From contig UQFQ01000002.1 in NCBI GenBank assembly GCA_900540395.1, forward strand, positions 1-64,000: DNA of 64,000 nucleotides. Direction: 5' to 3'. The notes beneath the pieces are model-generated. The model did no database searches, had not been told where the DNA came from, and saw only the letters and a list, made by a program, of their open reading frames with translations. The position numbers and the translations under genes were made by a program. The DNA is from an uncultured Mollicutes bacterium (GTDB taxonomy: Bacteria > Bacillota_I > Bacilli_A > RFN20 > CAG-826). Of this stretch, positions 8,556 through 16,407 are shown piece by piece. Positions within the stretch are counted from its first letter, which is position 1. The number at the start of each line of letters is the position of its first letter.

Positions 8556-9962
8556 ATGTTGAAAATTAAAGAGATTATCGAAGAATGCATATCGTATGAA
8601 AACGAAAGAGAATGGTTTGAATTTAAAGAAAATTGGTTTGAAAAAGATCAAATAGGAGAATATATCTCCTCGCTTTCTAATAGTGCCGCCATTTTAGGAA
8701 GGGACTTTGCTTATATAATATGGGGAATAAATAATGAAAGTCATGAAATTGTAGGCACAACAATAAATTATGAAATTGAGGTTAATAATGAACCTCTTAA
8801 GCATTATTTAGCAAGGAATTTAAATCCTAGTATTAACTTTTATTTTTTAGAGACACGAATGAGCAACAAAAGAGTTGTGGTGTTAGTTATTCCAAGTGCT
8901 AAAATTGTACCAACAGCTTATAAAGATATTAGATATATCAGGATAGGTTCAAGTAAAGAAAAAATAAGAAAATATCCAGAAAGAGAAGCTTATTTATTTT
9001 CTGCTTTAACTTTTGGCATTCCTACGATTAATAATAAAGAAAGCGAATATCAAGACTTAGAATTTAACCAATTGAAGACATATTATGCCTCCAAAAATAT
9101 AACTTTATATAATTCTAGCTATCTTAAAAATCTTCATCTTTTAACTAAAGATGGTAAATTTAACATTATGGCTCAACTTTTATCAGATAATTCTCATGTC
9201 CCAATTCGAGTTGCAATTTTTGATGGCAAAACTAAGGCTTCAAAAATGTATTCGGTTAAAGAATTTGGATATAAATGTTTACTATACTCATTAAATGATG
9301 TTTTAAATTATGGTGAAGTTATGAATATTCCTCAAGCTGATGAAGAGGGGAGAGTAATGGAACGTAATGAAGTGATGCTATTTGATTTTGATTGTTTTAG
9401 AGAAGCGATTATCAATGCGTTTTTACATAACGAATGGGTTAATTTAAATGAACCGATGATAACTTTTTATTCTGATAGAATTGAAATTCTATCTAGAGGA
9501 TCGCTACCACCATTACAAACTTTAAATGGCTTTTATGAAGGACATTCAGTACCTGTAAACGATAAATTATCTGAGTTATTTATGCAGTTACATATCAGCG
9601 AAAAAACCGGTCGAGGTATACCTACTATTACTAATAAATATGGTAAAGAATCAATTAAAGTTAGTGAAAACAACATTATAGTTACTATTCCATTTAACAG
9701 AATTAACGATGTGGGTGATAAAGTGGGTGATAAAGTGGGTGATAAAGTGGGTGATAAATTAAATTCAGCGTGGCTTAATTTCTCTCAGATTAAGGTTTTG
9801 GCAGAAATTAGGAATAATCCAAATATAACCAAACCGCAATTAATGGTTAAGTGCAATCTAGGTAAAACGTCTATCGATAATATAATTAAAATTTTAAAAA
9901 ATAAAGGTTATATCAAAAGAGTTGGAGCGAATAAAAACGGCTATTGGGAGGTCCTAAAATAA
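8556..9962 (+). CDS. Schlafen AlbA_2-domain ATP-binding regulator with winged helix
   Basis: 468 residues from ATG 8556 (an upstream GTG at 8544 would add four residues). It has an N-terminal AlbA_2/Schlafen domain (EREWFEFKENW around residue 22), a central region, then a GHKL-like ATPase segment (FREAIINAFLHNEW, RIEILSRGSLPPL, SEKTGRGIPTI) and a C-terminal winged helix (KPQLMVKCNLGKTSIDNIIK). The family is usually called putative transcriptional regulator or RecG-like. A VGDK repeat (four copies) forms the linker before the winged helix. The following kinase-like gene overlaps its stop by TAATG, implying coupled translation. Confidence 0.75.
   Translation: MLKIKEIIEECISYENEREWFEFKENWFEKDQIGEYISSLSNSAAILGRDFAYIIWGINNESHEIVGTTINYEIEVNNEPLKHYLARNLNPSINFYFLETRMSNKRVVVLVIPSAKIVPTAYKDIRYIRIGSSKEKIRKYPEREAYLFSALTFGIPTINNKESEYQDLEFNQLKTYYASKNITLYNSSYLKNLHLLTKDGKFNIMAQLLSDNSHVPIRVAIFDGKTKASKMYSVKEFGYKCLLYSLNDVLNYGEVMNIPQADEEGRVMERNEVMLFDFDCFREAIINAFLHNEWVNLNEPMITFYSDRIEILSRGSLPPLQTLNGFYEGHSVPVNDKLSELFMQLHISEKTGRGIPTITNKYGKESIKVSENNIIVTIPFNRINDVGDKVGDKVGDKVGDKLNSAWLNFSQIKVLAEIRNNPNITKPQLMVKCNLGKTSIDNIIKILKNKGYIKRVGANKNGYWEVLK
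9711..9758 (+). repeat. four 12-bp tandem repeats coding VGDK
   Basis: Four perfect copies of gtgggtgataaa, encoding a (VGDK)4 linker between the ATPase segment and the winged helix. The same 12-mer also forms the translation start region of the gene (8544-8555). Confidence 0.95.
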
Positions 9963-10507
9963 TGGCAAGCGAAAACATCTTTAATAAGGATGATATAATT
10001 TTGATCAATGATATTACTTATAAAATTATTAAATTAATTGGTCATGGAAAAGGTGGCTATTCGTATTTAGCCACTGATGGAAAAACCAAAGTAGTAATTA
10101 AGAAAATTCATCATGAACCATGTTCTTATTATAACTTTGGCGATAAGATTCAATCTGAAATAATTGACTATAATACTTTATTTAATATAGGTATTAGAAT
10201 TCCTAAGATGATTGATTATGACCTAAATAAAGAAATTATCGTTAAAGAATACATAAAAGGTGATGTAATATCGGATTTAATTAAGGAAAAGAAAGATATT
10301 TCTAAGTATATTAATCAGTTAAGAGAATTTTTACCTATTTTATATAACTTAAATATTAATATTGATTATTATCCGACTAACTTTGTTGTTAACTCTATCA
10401 ATGATTTGATTTATTACATAGATTATGAGTGTAACACTTATGATAGCAAGCGGGATTTTGATAATTGGGGAATAAAATATTGGAATGGTGAAGAAGCCAT
10501 AAATTAA
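9962..10507 (+). CDS. small protein-kinase-like protein
   Basis: 181 residues. It shows a glycine-rich nucleotide loop (IGHGKGGYSYLA) followed by KVVIKKI, a hinge-like block (EIIVKEYIKGDVI), and degenerate catalytic and metal motifs (IDYYPTNFV, then YYIDYEC), so it has a kinase-like fold of minimal length. Which substrate it modifies, if any, is unknown. The ATG overlaps the stop of the Schlafen-type gene (TAATG) and uses ggaggtcc at 9949-9956, so the two are made together and may act as a pair. Confidence 0.55.
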   Translation: MASENIFNKDDIILINDITYKIIKLIGHGKGGYSYLATDGKTKVVIKKIHHEPCSYYNFGDKIQSEIIDYNTLFNIGIRIPKMIDYDLNKEIIVKEYIKGDVISDLIKEKKDISKYINQLREFLPILYNLNINIDYYPTNFVVNSINDLIYYIDYECNTYDSKRDFDNWGIKYWNGEEAIN

Positions 10508-10847
10508 GATGTTTTCGATACTAGTTTATGATTAGCAGGAGGTTCTTCATCCTTGCCTTGTAGTGCTGAAAGTATCAAAATTTACTAGTTCTCATTTTTG
10601 TACGATATATCTAATACAAATTTAAAAATTAACTTAAACTTACTATATTCAGCTTTGTTCTTGTTGGAGATTAACTTCTCTAATAGGTATGGGTATTTTT
10701 TGATGATGGAATATATGTTAGATTCAATTAAATATAGAAGGGAATAAGCCGTTAATTGATTTAAACTGCGCAATTTTTACGAAAACAGAGAAATTGCGCA
10801 GTATATCGCTAGTGAAATAAAAGGTATTTCTAAATATTCGAAAATGA
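10508..10847. other. intergenic stretch without a supported gene
   Basis: AT-rich gap after the kinase-like gene. It contains only the perfect inverted repeat at 10765-10802. A 62-codon minus-strand frame at 10585-10773 has no ribosome binding site or recognisable features. Confidence 0.6.
10765..10802. repeat. perfect 12-bp inverted repeat
   Basis: actgcgcaattt and its exact reverse complement aaattgcgcagt are separated by 14 bases. No T run follows, so a terminator is unlikely. It could be an operator or a scar of a mobile element. Confidence 0.6.
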
Positions 10848-11057
10848 TATAAATCAATAGTAAATGGACCAACTTATGTTGGTGTTCAATCATTATCTGC
10901 TAGTGCAGTTGTAATTAGAATTATTGCCGAATGTAATGAAACAATGCGCTATCAAGTGCAACGTGACATTAATCGAGAAATTAAAATCATCTTTGATCAA
11001 AATAACATCTTAATTCCTTATCCTCAAATTGTTGTACACGATGCAAAGAATAAATAG
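10848..11057 (+). pseudogene. C-terminal remnant of an MscS-type mechanosensitive channel
   Basis: The frame reads NGPTYVGVQSLSASAVVIRI, then QRDINREIKIIFDQNNILIP and YPQIVVHD. This matches the cytoplasmic C-terminal domain of small-conductance channels (GP.YLGVQ.L.dSaV..Ri ... reln.rIk.aFde.gIeiPfPq). There is a stop just upstream and no membrane part, so the gene is a relic. Confidence 0.65.
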
Positions 11058-11170
11058 CCAGAGAACTAAATGGAGACGGTTTTAAATTATTCATTTTGTA
11101 GCTAGGTCAGTTGCAACGAGCCATCTTCAAAGAATATTTAAGTGATAAGCCGTATTTTTTTGTCAATTTT

Positions 11171-11216
11171 ACATTTTTTACGCCGTATAAAGTGTAAAAA
11201 TAACACTTTTTACGGC
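11171..11216. repeat. double cactttttacggc-type palindrome
   Basis: gccgtataaagtgt (11182-11195) and acactttttacggc (11203-11216) are inverted copies with one mismatch and a 7-base loop. The left part also forms the same composite seen upstream of the ATPase remnant at 3381-3403. Here no ATPase gene follows. Confidence 0.6.
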
Positions 11217-11288
11217 TTATCGTTAAATTCTCAGTTTTATATGAGCTGAAATTAATGAAAGAAGAGCGAATTAGTTATTAGCAGAAAT

Positions 11289-11735
11289 GTGTTTAAAGTT
11301 GATTCGGTAGGTGGATATCTTTGTTTAGATTTATATGCAAAATTAAGGAAAGCAAAAGCTTTAATGTTATTTTATTCAGTAGTAACTAATAAGAATTTTG
11401 AAGCAAAAGAAATATTTAAAGACACACCGGTGCGGAATAGTCAATTAAATAAAAAGATGTGGAAAAGATTTTTAAAAAATAAAGAAGTAGATGATATTTT
11501 AGATTTAGACTTCTCTAATATTCCAAAAACATATATTGAAATATGCGAAAACGATTGTTTAAAAGATGAAGGTTTAGCTTTAGCCGATAAATTTAAAGCT
11601 GAACACCACATTATTAAAAAAGCCATGCATGGATTTGATAGTGTGGAGTCTTCTTACTTAACAAAAAAGCACTTAATAAGAGAAATTCTTTTATTCATAA
11701 GGTTATATCAGAAAATTAAAAGCTTTATAGATTAG
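11289..11735 (+). pseudogene. 5'-truncated alpha/beta hydrolase (esterase) remnant
   Basis: 148 codons from GTG 11289 encode only the second half of an alpha/beta-hydrolase_3 type esterase. The nucleophile elbow is VDSVGGYL (family GDSAGG), the acid region is ENDCLKDEGLALADKF and the catalytic His is in AMHGFDS. The N-terminal HGGG oxyanion segment is missing and there is no ribosome binding site, so it is a relic of a larger gene. It follows the MscS remnant and orphan palindrome, making this stretch a decay zone. Confidence 0.6.
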
Positions 11736-11764
11736 TACACTTTTGTTAATTTGCTTTTATAAAT

Positions 11765-11832
11765 TATAAAAATATAACCGATAACACATAATTTAGTTAA
11801 TTTGGTCACATTTATATAAAAATATTACCGAT
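11765..11832 (+). promoter_or_regulatory. two 18-bp direct repeats upstream of hipB
   Basis: tataaaaatataaccgat at 11765-11782 and tataaaaatattaccgat at 11815-11832, one mismatch, 50 bases apart (close to five helical turns). They lie 62-130 bases before hipB and are good candidates for HipB operators with autoregulation. Confidence 0.5.
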
Positions 11833-11893
11833 TGTATAGATTCCTTTGATTATTGTCTGCTTAATTGAGAAAATATGTATGAAAGGTAATATC

Positions 11894-12091
11894 ATGAATA
11901 AAATAGGTCAATTTGTTAAAGAAAAAAGAAAAGAAAATCATTTGAAACAAGAAGATTTAGCTTTATATGCTGGTGTTAGTACGAAATTTATTAGTCAATT
12001 AGAAAATGGAAAAGAAACACTTAAATTAGATAAGATAAATCAAGTTTTATCTATTTTTGATTATGAATTATCGCCTACAAAAAAGGATTAA
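11894..12091 (+). CDS. hipB: HipB-type XRE antitoxin/repressor
   Basis: 65 residues from ATG 11894 (gaaaggtaat at 11881-11890). Nearly the whole protein is one helix-turn-helix domain: MNKIGQFVKEKRKENHLKQE, LALYAGVSTKFISQLENGK, as in HipB. It is the first gene of a hipB-hipS-hipT operon and probably represses it through the direct repeats upstream. An in-frame upstream start at 11846 exists but lacks a ribosome binding site. Confidence 0.82.
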   Translation: MNKIGQFVKEKRKENHLKQEDLALYAGVSTKFISQLENGKETLKLDKINQVLSIFDYELSPTKKD

Positions 12092-12094
12092 AGC

Positions 12095-12421
12095 ATGAAA
12101 AAAGCTAAAGTCTTTTATAATGATATTTTATGTGGTTATTTGACTGAAAATGATGATGGCTATATTTTTTACTACGTCGATGAGTATTTAAAAAAGAGCA
12201 ATAGTAAAGCTATAAGTTTAACGTTGCCTCTTAAAGATGAACCATATCATTCAATGGAACTTTTTCCTTTTTTTGATGGCCTTATACCTGAAGGCTATCT
12301 TTTTAACTTAGCAGTAAAAATATATAACATTAATCCGTTAAATAGATTTGAAGTTTTGCTTAAAACTTGTGCTGATGCAATTGGATGTGTTTCCTTAAAA
12401 GAGGATTTAGGTAATGAATAA
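12095..12421 (+). CDS. hipS: HipS-type antitoxin (separate HipA N-terminal subdomain)
   Basis: 108 residues equal to the N-terminal (couple_hipA) subdomain of HipA: KKAKVFYNDILCGYLTENDD, SLTLPLKDEPYHS, FFDGLIPEGY and LKTCADAIGCVSL. In the known three-gene HipBST systems this subdomain is encoded separately and HipS is the antitoxin for the kinase HipT. It begins 3 bases after hipB and overlaps hipT by 8 bases, so the operon is tightly coupled. Confidence 0.82.
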   Translation: MKKAKVFYNDILCGYLTENDDGYIFYYVDEYLKKSNSKAISLTLPLKDEPYHSMELFPFFDGLIPEGYLFNLAVKIYNINPLNRFEVLLKTCADAIGCVSLKEDLGNE

Positions 12422-13364
12422 TCATAGGTGCTTATTTTGCGGAAGAAAATTAAACTCTGATTTAGAAGATAGTTATCATCGGCATCTTTTTTGTATTAAA
12501 AAATTCTTTAATGTTAGTGCTTTTCCAGACACCTTACTTTTAGAAAATAATTTAGAAATTCTAGCTATTGATGAATTAAGAAATCACTTATCTATTACAG
12601 GCGTTCAAAAGAAAATTTCTTGTAGCGTTAAAAGAGATAAGAAAACCAAAAAATTGTTTTTTGATACTGATAATTCTGAATTTATTATTAAAACACCTGA
12701 TTATGATATTCCAGATATTACCGAAAATGAACATTTTATAATGCTGTTGGCAAATGATATAGGCCTCGAAACTGTAGAAAATGGTCTTATTAAAACTAAA
12801 AATAATGGATATTTATATATTACAAAAAGAATTGATCGAGTGAGTGGAAAGAAGTTACCAATGGAAGATTTTTGTCAACTATCTTACAAGCTTACTGAAT
12901 ATAAATATCAAGGTTCTTATGAAAAATGTGTTAAAGAGATTATTGATAAATATTCTTCGAGAAAGCAATTAGATAAAATTCGCTTTTTTAACGTAATTTA
13001 TTTTTCTTATGTTGTTGGAAACACTGATATGCATTTGAAGAATTTTTCTCTTTATGATGATGGAAGTGGCTTTCATTTAGCGCCTTTTTATGATCTTGTC
13101 TCATCGTATTTACTAGTCGGACAAGACGAGTTTGCTTTATCTTTAAATGGAAAAAGAAAGAAATTTACTAAAAATGATTTTATAAAATTTGGTGAAAATA
13201 TTGGTCTATCAAAAGAGTTAAGCATGAAAATTATAAAGTCTTTAAATGCTAAGATTGATTATGGCTTTAAAACATTGCTTCCTACTTCTTTGATGAGTGA
13301 AAAACTTAATAAAAAGATGGAAGAATTAGTCAAAGAAAGATTAACAATTTTACATGCGGAGTAA
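12414..13364 (+). CDS. hipT: HipT-type serine/threonine kinase toxin
   Basis: 316 residues. An N-terminal zinc-finger-like segment (C6, C9, H24, C27) precedes a HipA-fold kinase. Visible motifs are the Gly-loop SITGVQKK (60-67), catalytic Lys in FIIKTPDYD (K93), ENEH (104-107), the catalytic loop GNTDMHLKN (D205, N210) and metal-binding Asp in APFYDLVS (D227). It lacks the N-subdomain, which hipS supplies. E. coli HipT phosphorylates tryptophanyl-tRNA synthetase; the target here is unknown. All catalytic residues are intact, so the toxin is probably active. Confidence 0.85.
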   Translation: MNNHRCLFCGRKLNSDLEDSYHRHLFCIKKFFNVSAFPDTLLLENNLEILAIDELRNHLSITGVQKKISCSVKRDKKTKKLFFDTDNSEFIIKTPDYDIPDITENEHFIMLLANDIGLETVENGLIKTKNNGYLYITKRIDRVSGKKLPMEDFCQLSYKLTEYKYQGSYEKCVKEIIDKYSSRKQLDKIRFFNVIYFSYVVGNTDMHLKNFSLYDDGSGFHLAPFYDLVSSYLLVGQDEFALSLNGKRKKFTKNDFIKFGENIGLSKELSMKIIKSLNAKIDYGFKTLLPTSLMSEKLNKKMEELVKERLTILHAE

Positions 13365-13620
13365 GTAACACAATATTATGTTTAAATGAAGAAATATCTA
13401 TAAATTTGACTCCTATAAATTAATAGAGCTATCTTCTTGATTAAGTTTGCTAGATCCAAAGCGGATAACTACTAGGAGGAAATTTTGTAAATTATTATAT
13501 AGCAATAAAAAATTAGCTTTTGCTGAGTTTTTTCCTAATTTGTTGTCTTTTATTGATATTTCTATTTGCTTATTTTATTAATAAATAAGCCATTTAAATA
13601 GAAGATTTATAATAGAATAT
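13365..13620. other. intergenic stretch, nothing recognised
   Basis: About 250 bases of AT-rich sequence after hipT. I see no gene or strong hairpin before the repeat array that begins at 13621. Confidence 0.6.
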
Positions 13621-13705
13621 GTCCAAATCATATAATAAAAGAAAGCCAAATCGTATAATACTTTGCGTCCAAATTATATAATGATTTTGGTCCAAATCGT
13701 TAAAT
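13621..13705 (+). promoter_or_regulatory. four direct repeats at exact 23-bp period upstream of ATPase gene
   Basis: The core ccaaat occurs at 13623, 13646, 13669 and 13692, each inside a unit like gtccaaatcgtataat. The first three units contain TATAAT, so the repeats overlap -10-like promoter elements. The array ends about 65 bases before the ATPase start at 13769. The even spacing places all copies on nearly one face of the helix, as for cooperative binding of a regulator. Confidence 0.75.
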
Positions 13706-13768
13706 TTAATTGTTAATTGAATAGCTAAACATTATACTTATATTAAAGAGATTGAAGGATTTGATTTC

Positions 13769-15040
13769 ATGATTTATAAAAAAAGAATCGCTGATAGTAT
13801 TTTGTCTAGGATGTTAGAAGGAAAAGGAGCAGTTTTGATTGAAGGACCTAAATGGTGTGGAAAAACCACGACGGCAGAAAAACACGCTTCAAGTGTTTTA
13901 TATGCTGACGATCCTAGAAGAAAAGCTCAGAATTTAGCTATGGCTGATTTAAACCCAGAAATTATTTTAAGAGGTGCGAAACCTAGATTAATAGATGAAC
14001 GGCAAATCATGCCAAAGATTTGGGATTCAATTCGTTTTGAAATCGATCATAGTGGCGAATTAGGACAATTTATACTCACTGGATCTGCTGTTCCTTTTGA
14101 AACCAAAGATATAACTCACAGTGGTGTAGGTAGATTTGCTTTTCTTACAATGCGAACTATGTCACTATTTGAATCTGGAGAATCAACTGGAGATGTTAGT
14201 TTAAAAGAACTATTTGATAGCAAAGAAAATATTTATGGTTTTTCGAATGTTTCACTAGAAAGATTAGCTTTTATTACTTGTAGAGGTGGCTGGCCTCAAG
14301 CGATTGGTATGCGAGATGAGATAGCTCTTGACCAAGCTAAATACTACTATGAAGCGGTTGTTAGATCTGATATAAATCGAGCCGATAATTCTCAAAAGAA
14401 TGTTGATAAAGTTAGAATGCTAATGAAATCCTATGCAAGAAATCAAGGGAGCCAAGCTTCAAAAGAAGTTTTAGCTAGTGATTGTTTGCCAAACGAGGAA
14501 AAAGCAGTTTCTTGCTTAACTATCACATCTTATCTAGACGCATTATCTAAAATTTTTGTTATTGAGGAAATGACAGCACGGAATCCTAATTTAAGATCAA
14601 AAACAGCTATTCGAACATCAAATACACGTTATTATAGTGACCCTTCTATAGCTGCAGCAGCTTTGGGAATAGGACCTAATGATTTAATAAATGACTTAAA
14701 TACCTTTGGACTATTATTTGAAACATTATGTATCCGAGATTTAAGAGTTTATGCTAACGCTTTAGACGGTGATGTGTATCATTATAGAGATAAATCAGGC
14801 TTAGAATGTGATGCGGTTATACATTTAAGAAATGGTAAATATGGCCTGATAGAAATTAAGCTTGGTGGAGAAAGACTAATAGAAGAAGGCGTAAAAAATC
14901 TTAAATTACTAGAGGGAAAAATTGATACGCAGAAAATGAATAAACCATCATTTTTAATGGTCTTAACTGGAGTAGGTGATTATGCCTATCGTCGTAAAGA
15001 TGGCGTCTATGTTGTTCCAATTGGCTCATTAAAAGATTAA
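13769..15040 (+). CDS. AAA_14/DUF4143 family ATPase
   Basis: 423 residues. Walker A is GPKWCGKT (26-33), the Walker B-like segment is PRLIDERQ (about 93-100) followed by KIWDSIRFEID, and the sensor is LTGSAVPF (about 113). A DUF4143 helical region follows (RGGWPQAIG near 180). The C-terminal PD-(D/E)XK-like part is intact: GLECDAVIHL and GLIEIKLGG. The member resembles ATPases with the RQ/WQ motif common in gut bacteria. It is preceded by the 23-bp-period repeat array, probably its control region, and followed by envelope genes that are likely independent. Confidence 0.88.
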   Translation: MIYKKRIADSILSRMLEGKGAVLIEGPKWCGKTTTAEKHASSVLYADDPRRKAQNLAMADLNPEIILRGAKPRLIDERQIMPKIWDSIRFEIDHSGELGQFILTGSAVPFETKDITHSGVGRFAFLTMRTMSLFESGESTGDVSLKELFDSKENIYGFSNVSLERLAFITCRGGWPQAIGMRDEIALDQAKYYYEAVVRSDINRADNSQKNVDKVRMLMKSYARNQGSQASKEVLASDCLPNEEKAVSCLTITSYLDALSKIFVIEEMTARNPNLRSKTAIRTSNTRYYSDPSIAAAALGIGPNDLINDLNTFGLLFETLCIRDLRVYANALDGDVYHYRDKSGLECDAVIHLRNGKYGLIEIKLGGERLIEEGVKNLKLLEGKIDTQKMNKPSFLMVLTGVGDYAYRRKDGVYVVPIGSLKD

Positions 15041-15090
15041 TCAAGATTTTAAATTAAGTTCATATATAAAAAACTTTTCTCGTTTTTTAT

Positions 15091-15150
15091 AGCGGAGATA
15101 ATTGATATAATTTCAAAGATTTAAAATAATAAAGCGAGATTTGATATAAT
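15091..15150 (+). promoter_or_regulatory. twin promoter-like repeats before glf
   Basis: agcggagataattgatataat-type sequence occurs at 15091-15111 and again, slightly shorter, at 15133-15150, each ending in TTGATATAAT. The second lies about 22 bases before the glf start and is the probable -10 region. The duplication resembles the repeat style near the ATPase genes. Confidence 0.4.
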
Positions 15151-15172
15151 CTTTTTAAGGAGTTTTTGACTT

Positions 15173-16273
15173 ATGTATGATTATTTAATTGTTGGTAGTG
15201 GTTTATATGGAGCAATAGTTGCTCGTGAACTTAAAAATGCCGGCTATAAAGTTTTGATAATTGAAAAAAGAAACCATATTGCAGGTAATGTTTATACAGA
15301 AAAAAGAGACAATATAAACGTCCACGTTTATGGTGCCCATATTTTCCATACAAGTGATGAAAAAGTCTGGAATTATGTAAATAAGTATGCAAAATTCAAT
15401 GATTTTATTAATTCTCCATTAGCTTACTACAAGGGCGAATATTACCATATGCCTTTTAATATGAATACATTCCATGAAATTTGGGGTGTCAATACTGCCG
15501 AAGAAGCTAAAGCTAAAATCGAAGAAGAAAAGGCTAAAGAAAATATTAAAGAAATTACTAATTTAGAAGAGCAAGCCATTTCTCTTGTAGGTCGAACAAT
15601 TTATGAAAGACTAGTTAAAGGTTATACGGAAAAACAATGGGGAAGAGACTGTAAAGATTTACCATCCTTTATTATTAAAAGATTGCCTTTAAGATTTGAA
15701 TATAATAACAATTACTTTAATGATATATATCAAGGTATACCAATTGGTGGTTATACAAAGCTTGTTGAAAATATCATTGGTGATATCGAAGTAAAATTAA
15801 ATGAAGATTACTTAAAGAATAAGGATTACTGGAACAAACAAGCTAAAAATATTATTTATACTGGTGCAATTGATGAATTTTATGATTATAAGTTTGGTGA
15901 ACTTGAATATCGTTCACTTAAATTTGAAGTTGAACGCATCGAAAAAGAATTTTATCAAAAAAATTGTGTTATAAATTACACCGAAAGAGAAGTTCCTTAT
16001 ACTCGAATTATTGAACATAAATATTTTGAAAACGATCAATCACCTGTAACTTGGATTACGAAAGAATATCCATCTGACTACAAAAAAGGTATGGAAAAAT
16101 TCTACCCAGTTAATGATGAAAAGAATAATTCTTTATATAAGCAATATGAAGAATTAGCTGCAAAAGAAAATAACATCATCTTTGGCGGTCGACTTGGGAA
16201 ATATAAATATTACGATATGGATGATGTTATCGCTGAAGCTTTAAAAGATAGTGAAATCATCTTAAATAAATAA
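15173..16273 (+). CDS. glf: UDP-galactopyranose mutase
   Basis: 366 residues, normal length. The N-terminal FAD-binding fold is MYDYLIVGSGLYGAIVAREL with EKRNHIAGNVYTE; YGAHIFHT, GYTEKQWGRD and the C-terminal GGRLGKYKYYDMDDVI are characteristic. The enzyme converts UDP-galactopyranose to UDP-galactofuranose for surface glycans. aaggag at 15157-15162 sets the start. galE downstream could supply UDP-galactose, so the region is likely devoted to a galactofuranose-containing polymer. Confidence 0.95.
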   Translation: MYDYLIVGSGLYGAIVARELKNAGYKVLIIEKRNHIAGNVYTEKRDNINVHVYGAHIFHTSDEKVWNYVNKYAKFNDFINSPLAYYKGEYYHMPFNMNTFHEIWGVNTAEEAKAKIEEEKAKENIKEITNLEEQAISLVGRTIYERLVKGYTEKQWGRDCKDLPSFIIKRLPLRFEYNNNYFNDIYQGIPIGGYTKLVENIIGDIEVKLNEDYLKNKDYWNKQAKNIIYTGAIDEFYDYKFGELEYRSLKFEVERIEKEFYQKNCVINYTEREVPYTRIIEHKYFENDQSPVTWITKEYPSDYKKGMEKFYPVNDEKNNSLYKQYEELAAKENNIIFGGRLGKYKYYDMDDVIAEALKDSEIILNK

Positions 16274-16407
16274 CTGTTATATAAATAAATATATTCTAAA
16301 AACAATTATAAATTTTAAAAACACTGCAAAACTTAAGTATTTTTAAAAATAAACTAAATTTAGAAGGTTATTTAATTACTTAAACTAGACTTAATAAAGG
16401 AAACAAA

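Noticed and set aside
10585..10773. 62-codon minus-strand frame.
   Set aside because: No ribosome binding site, no family resemblance, and overlaps an inverted repeat.
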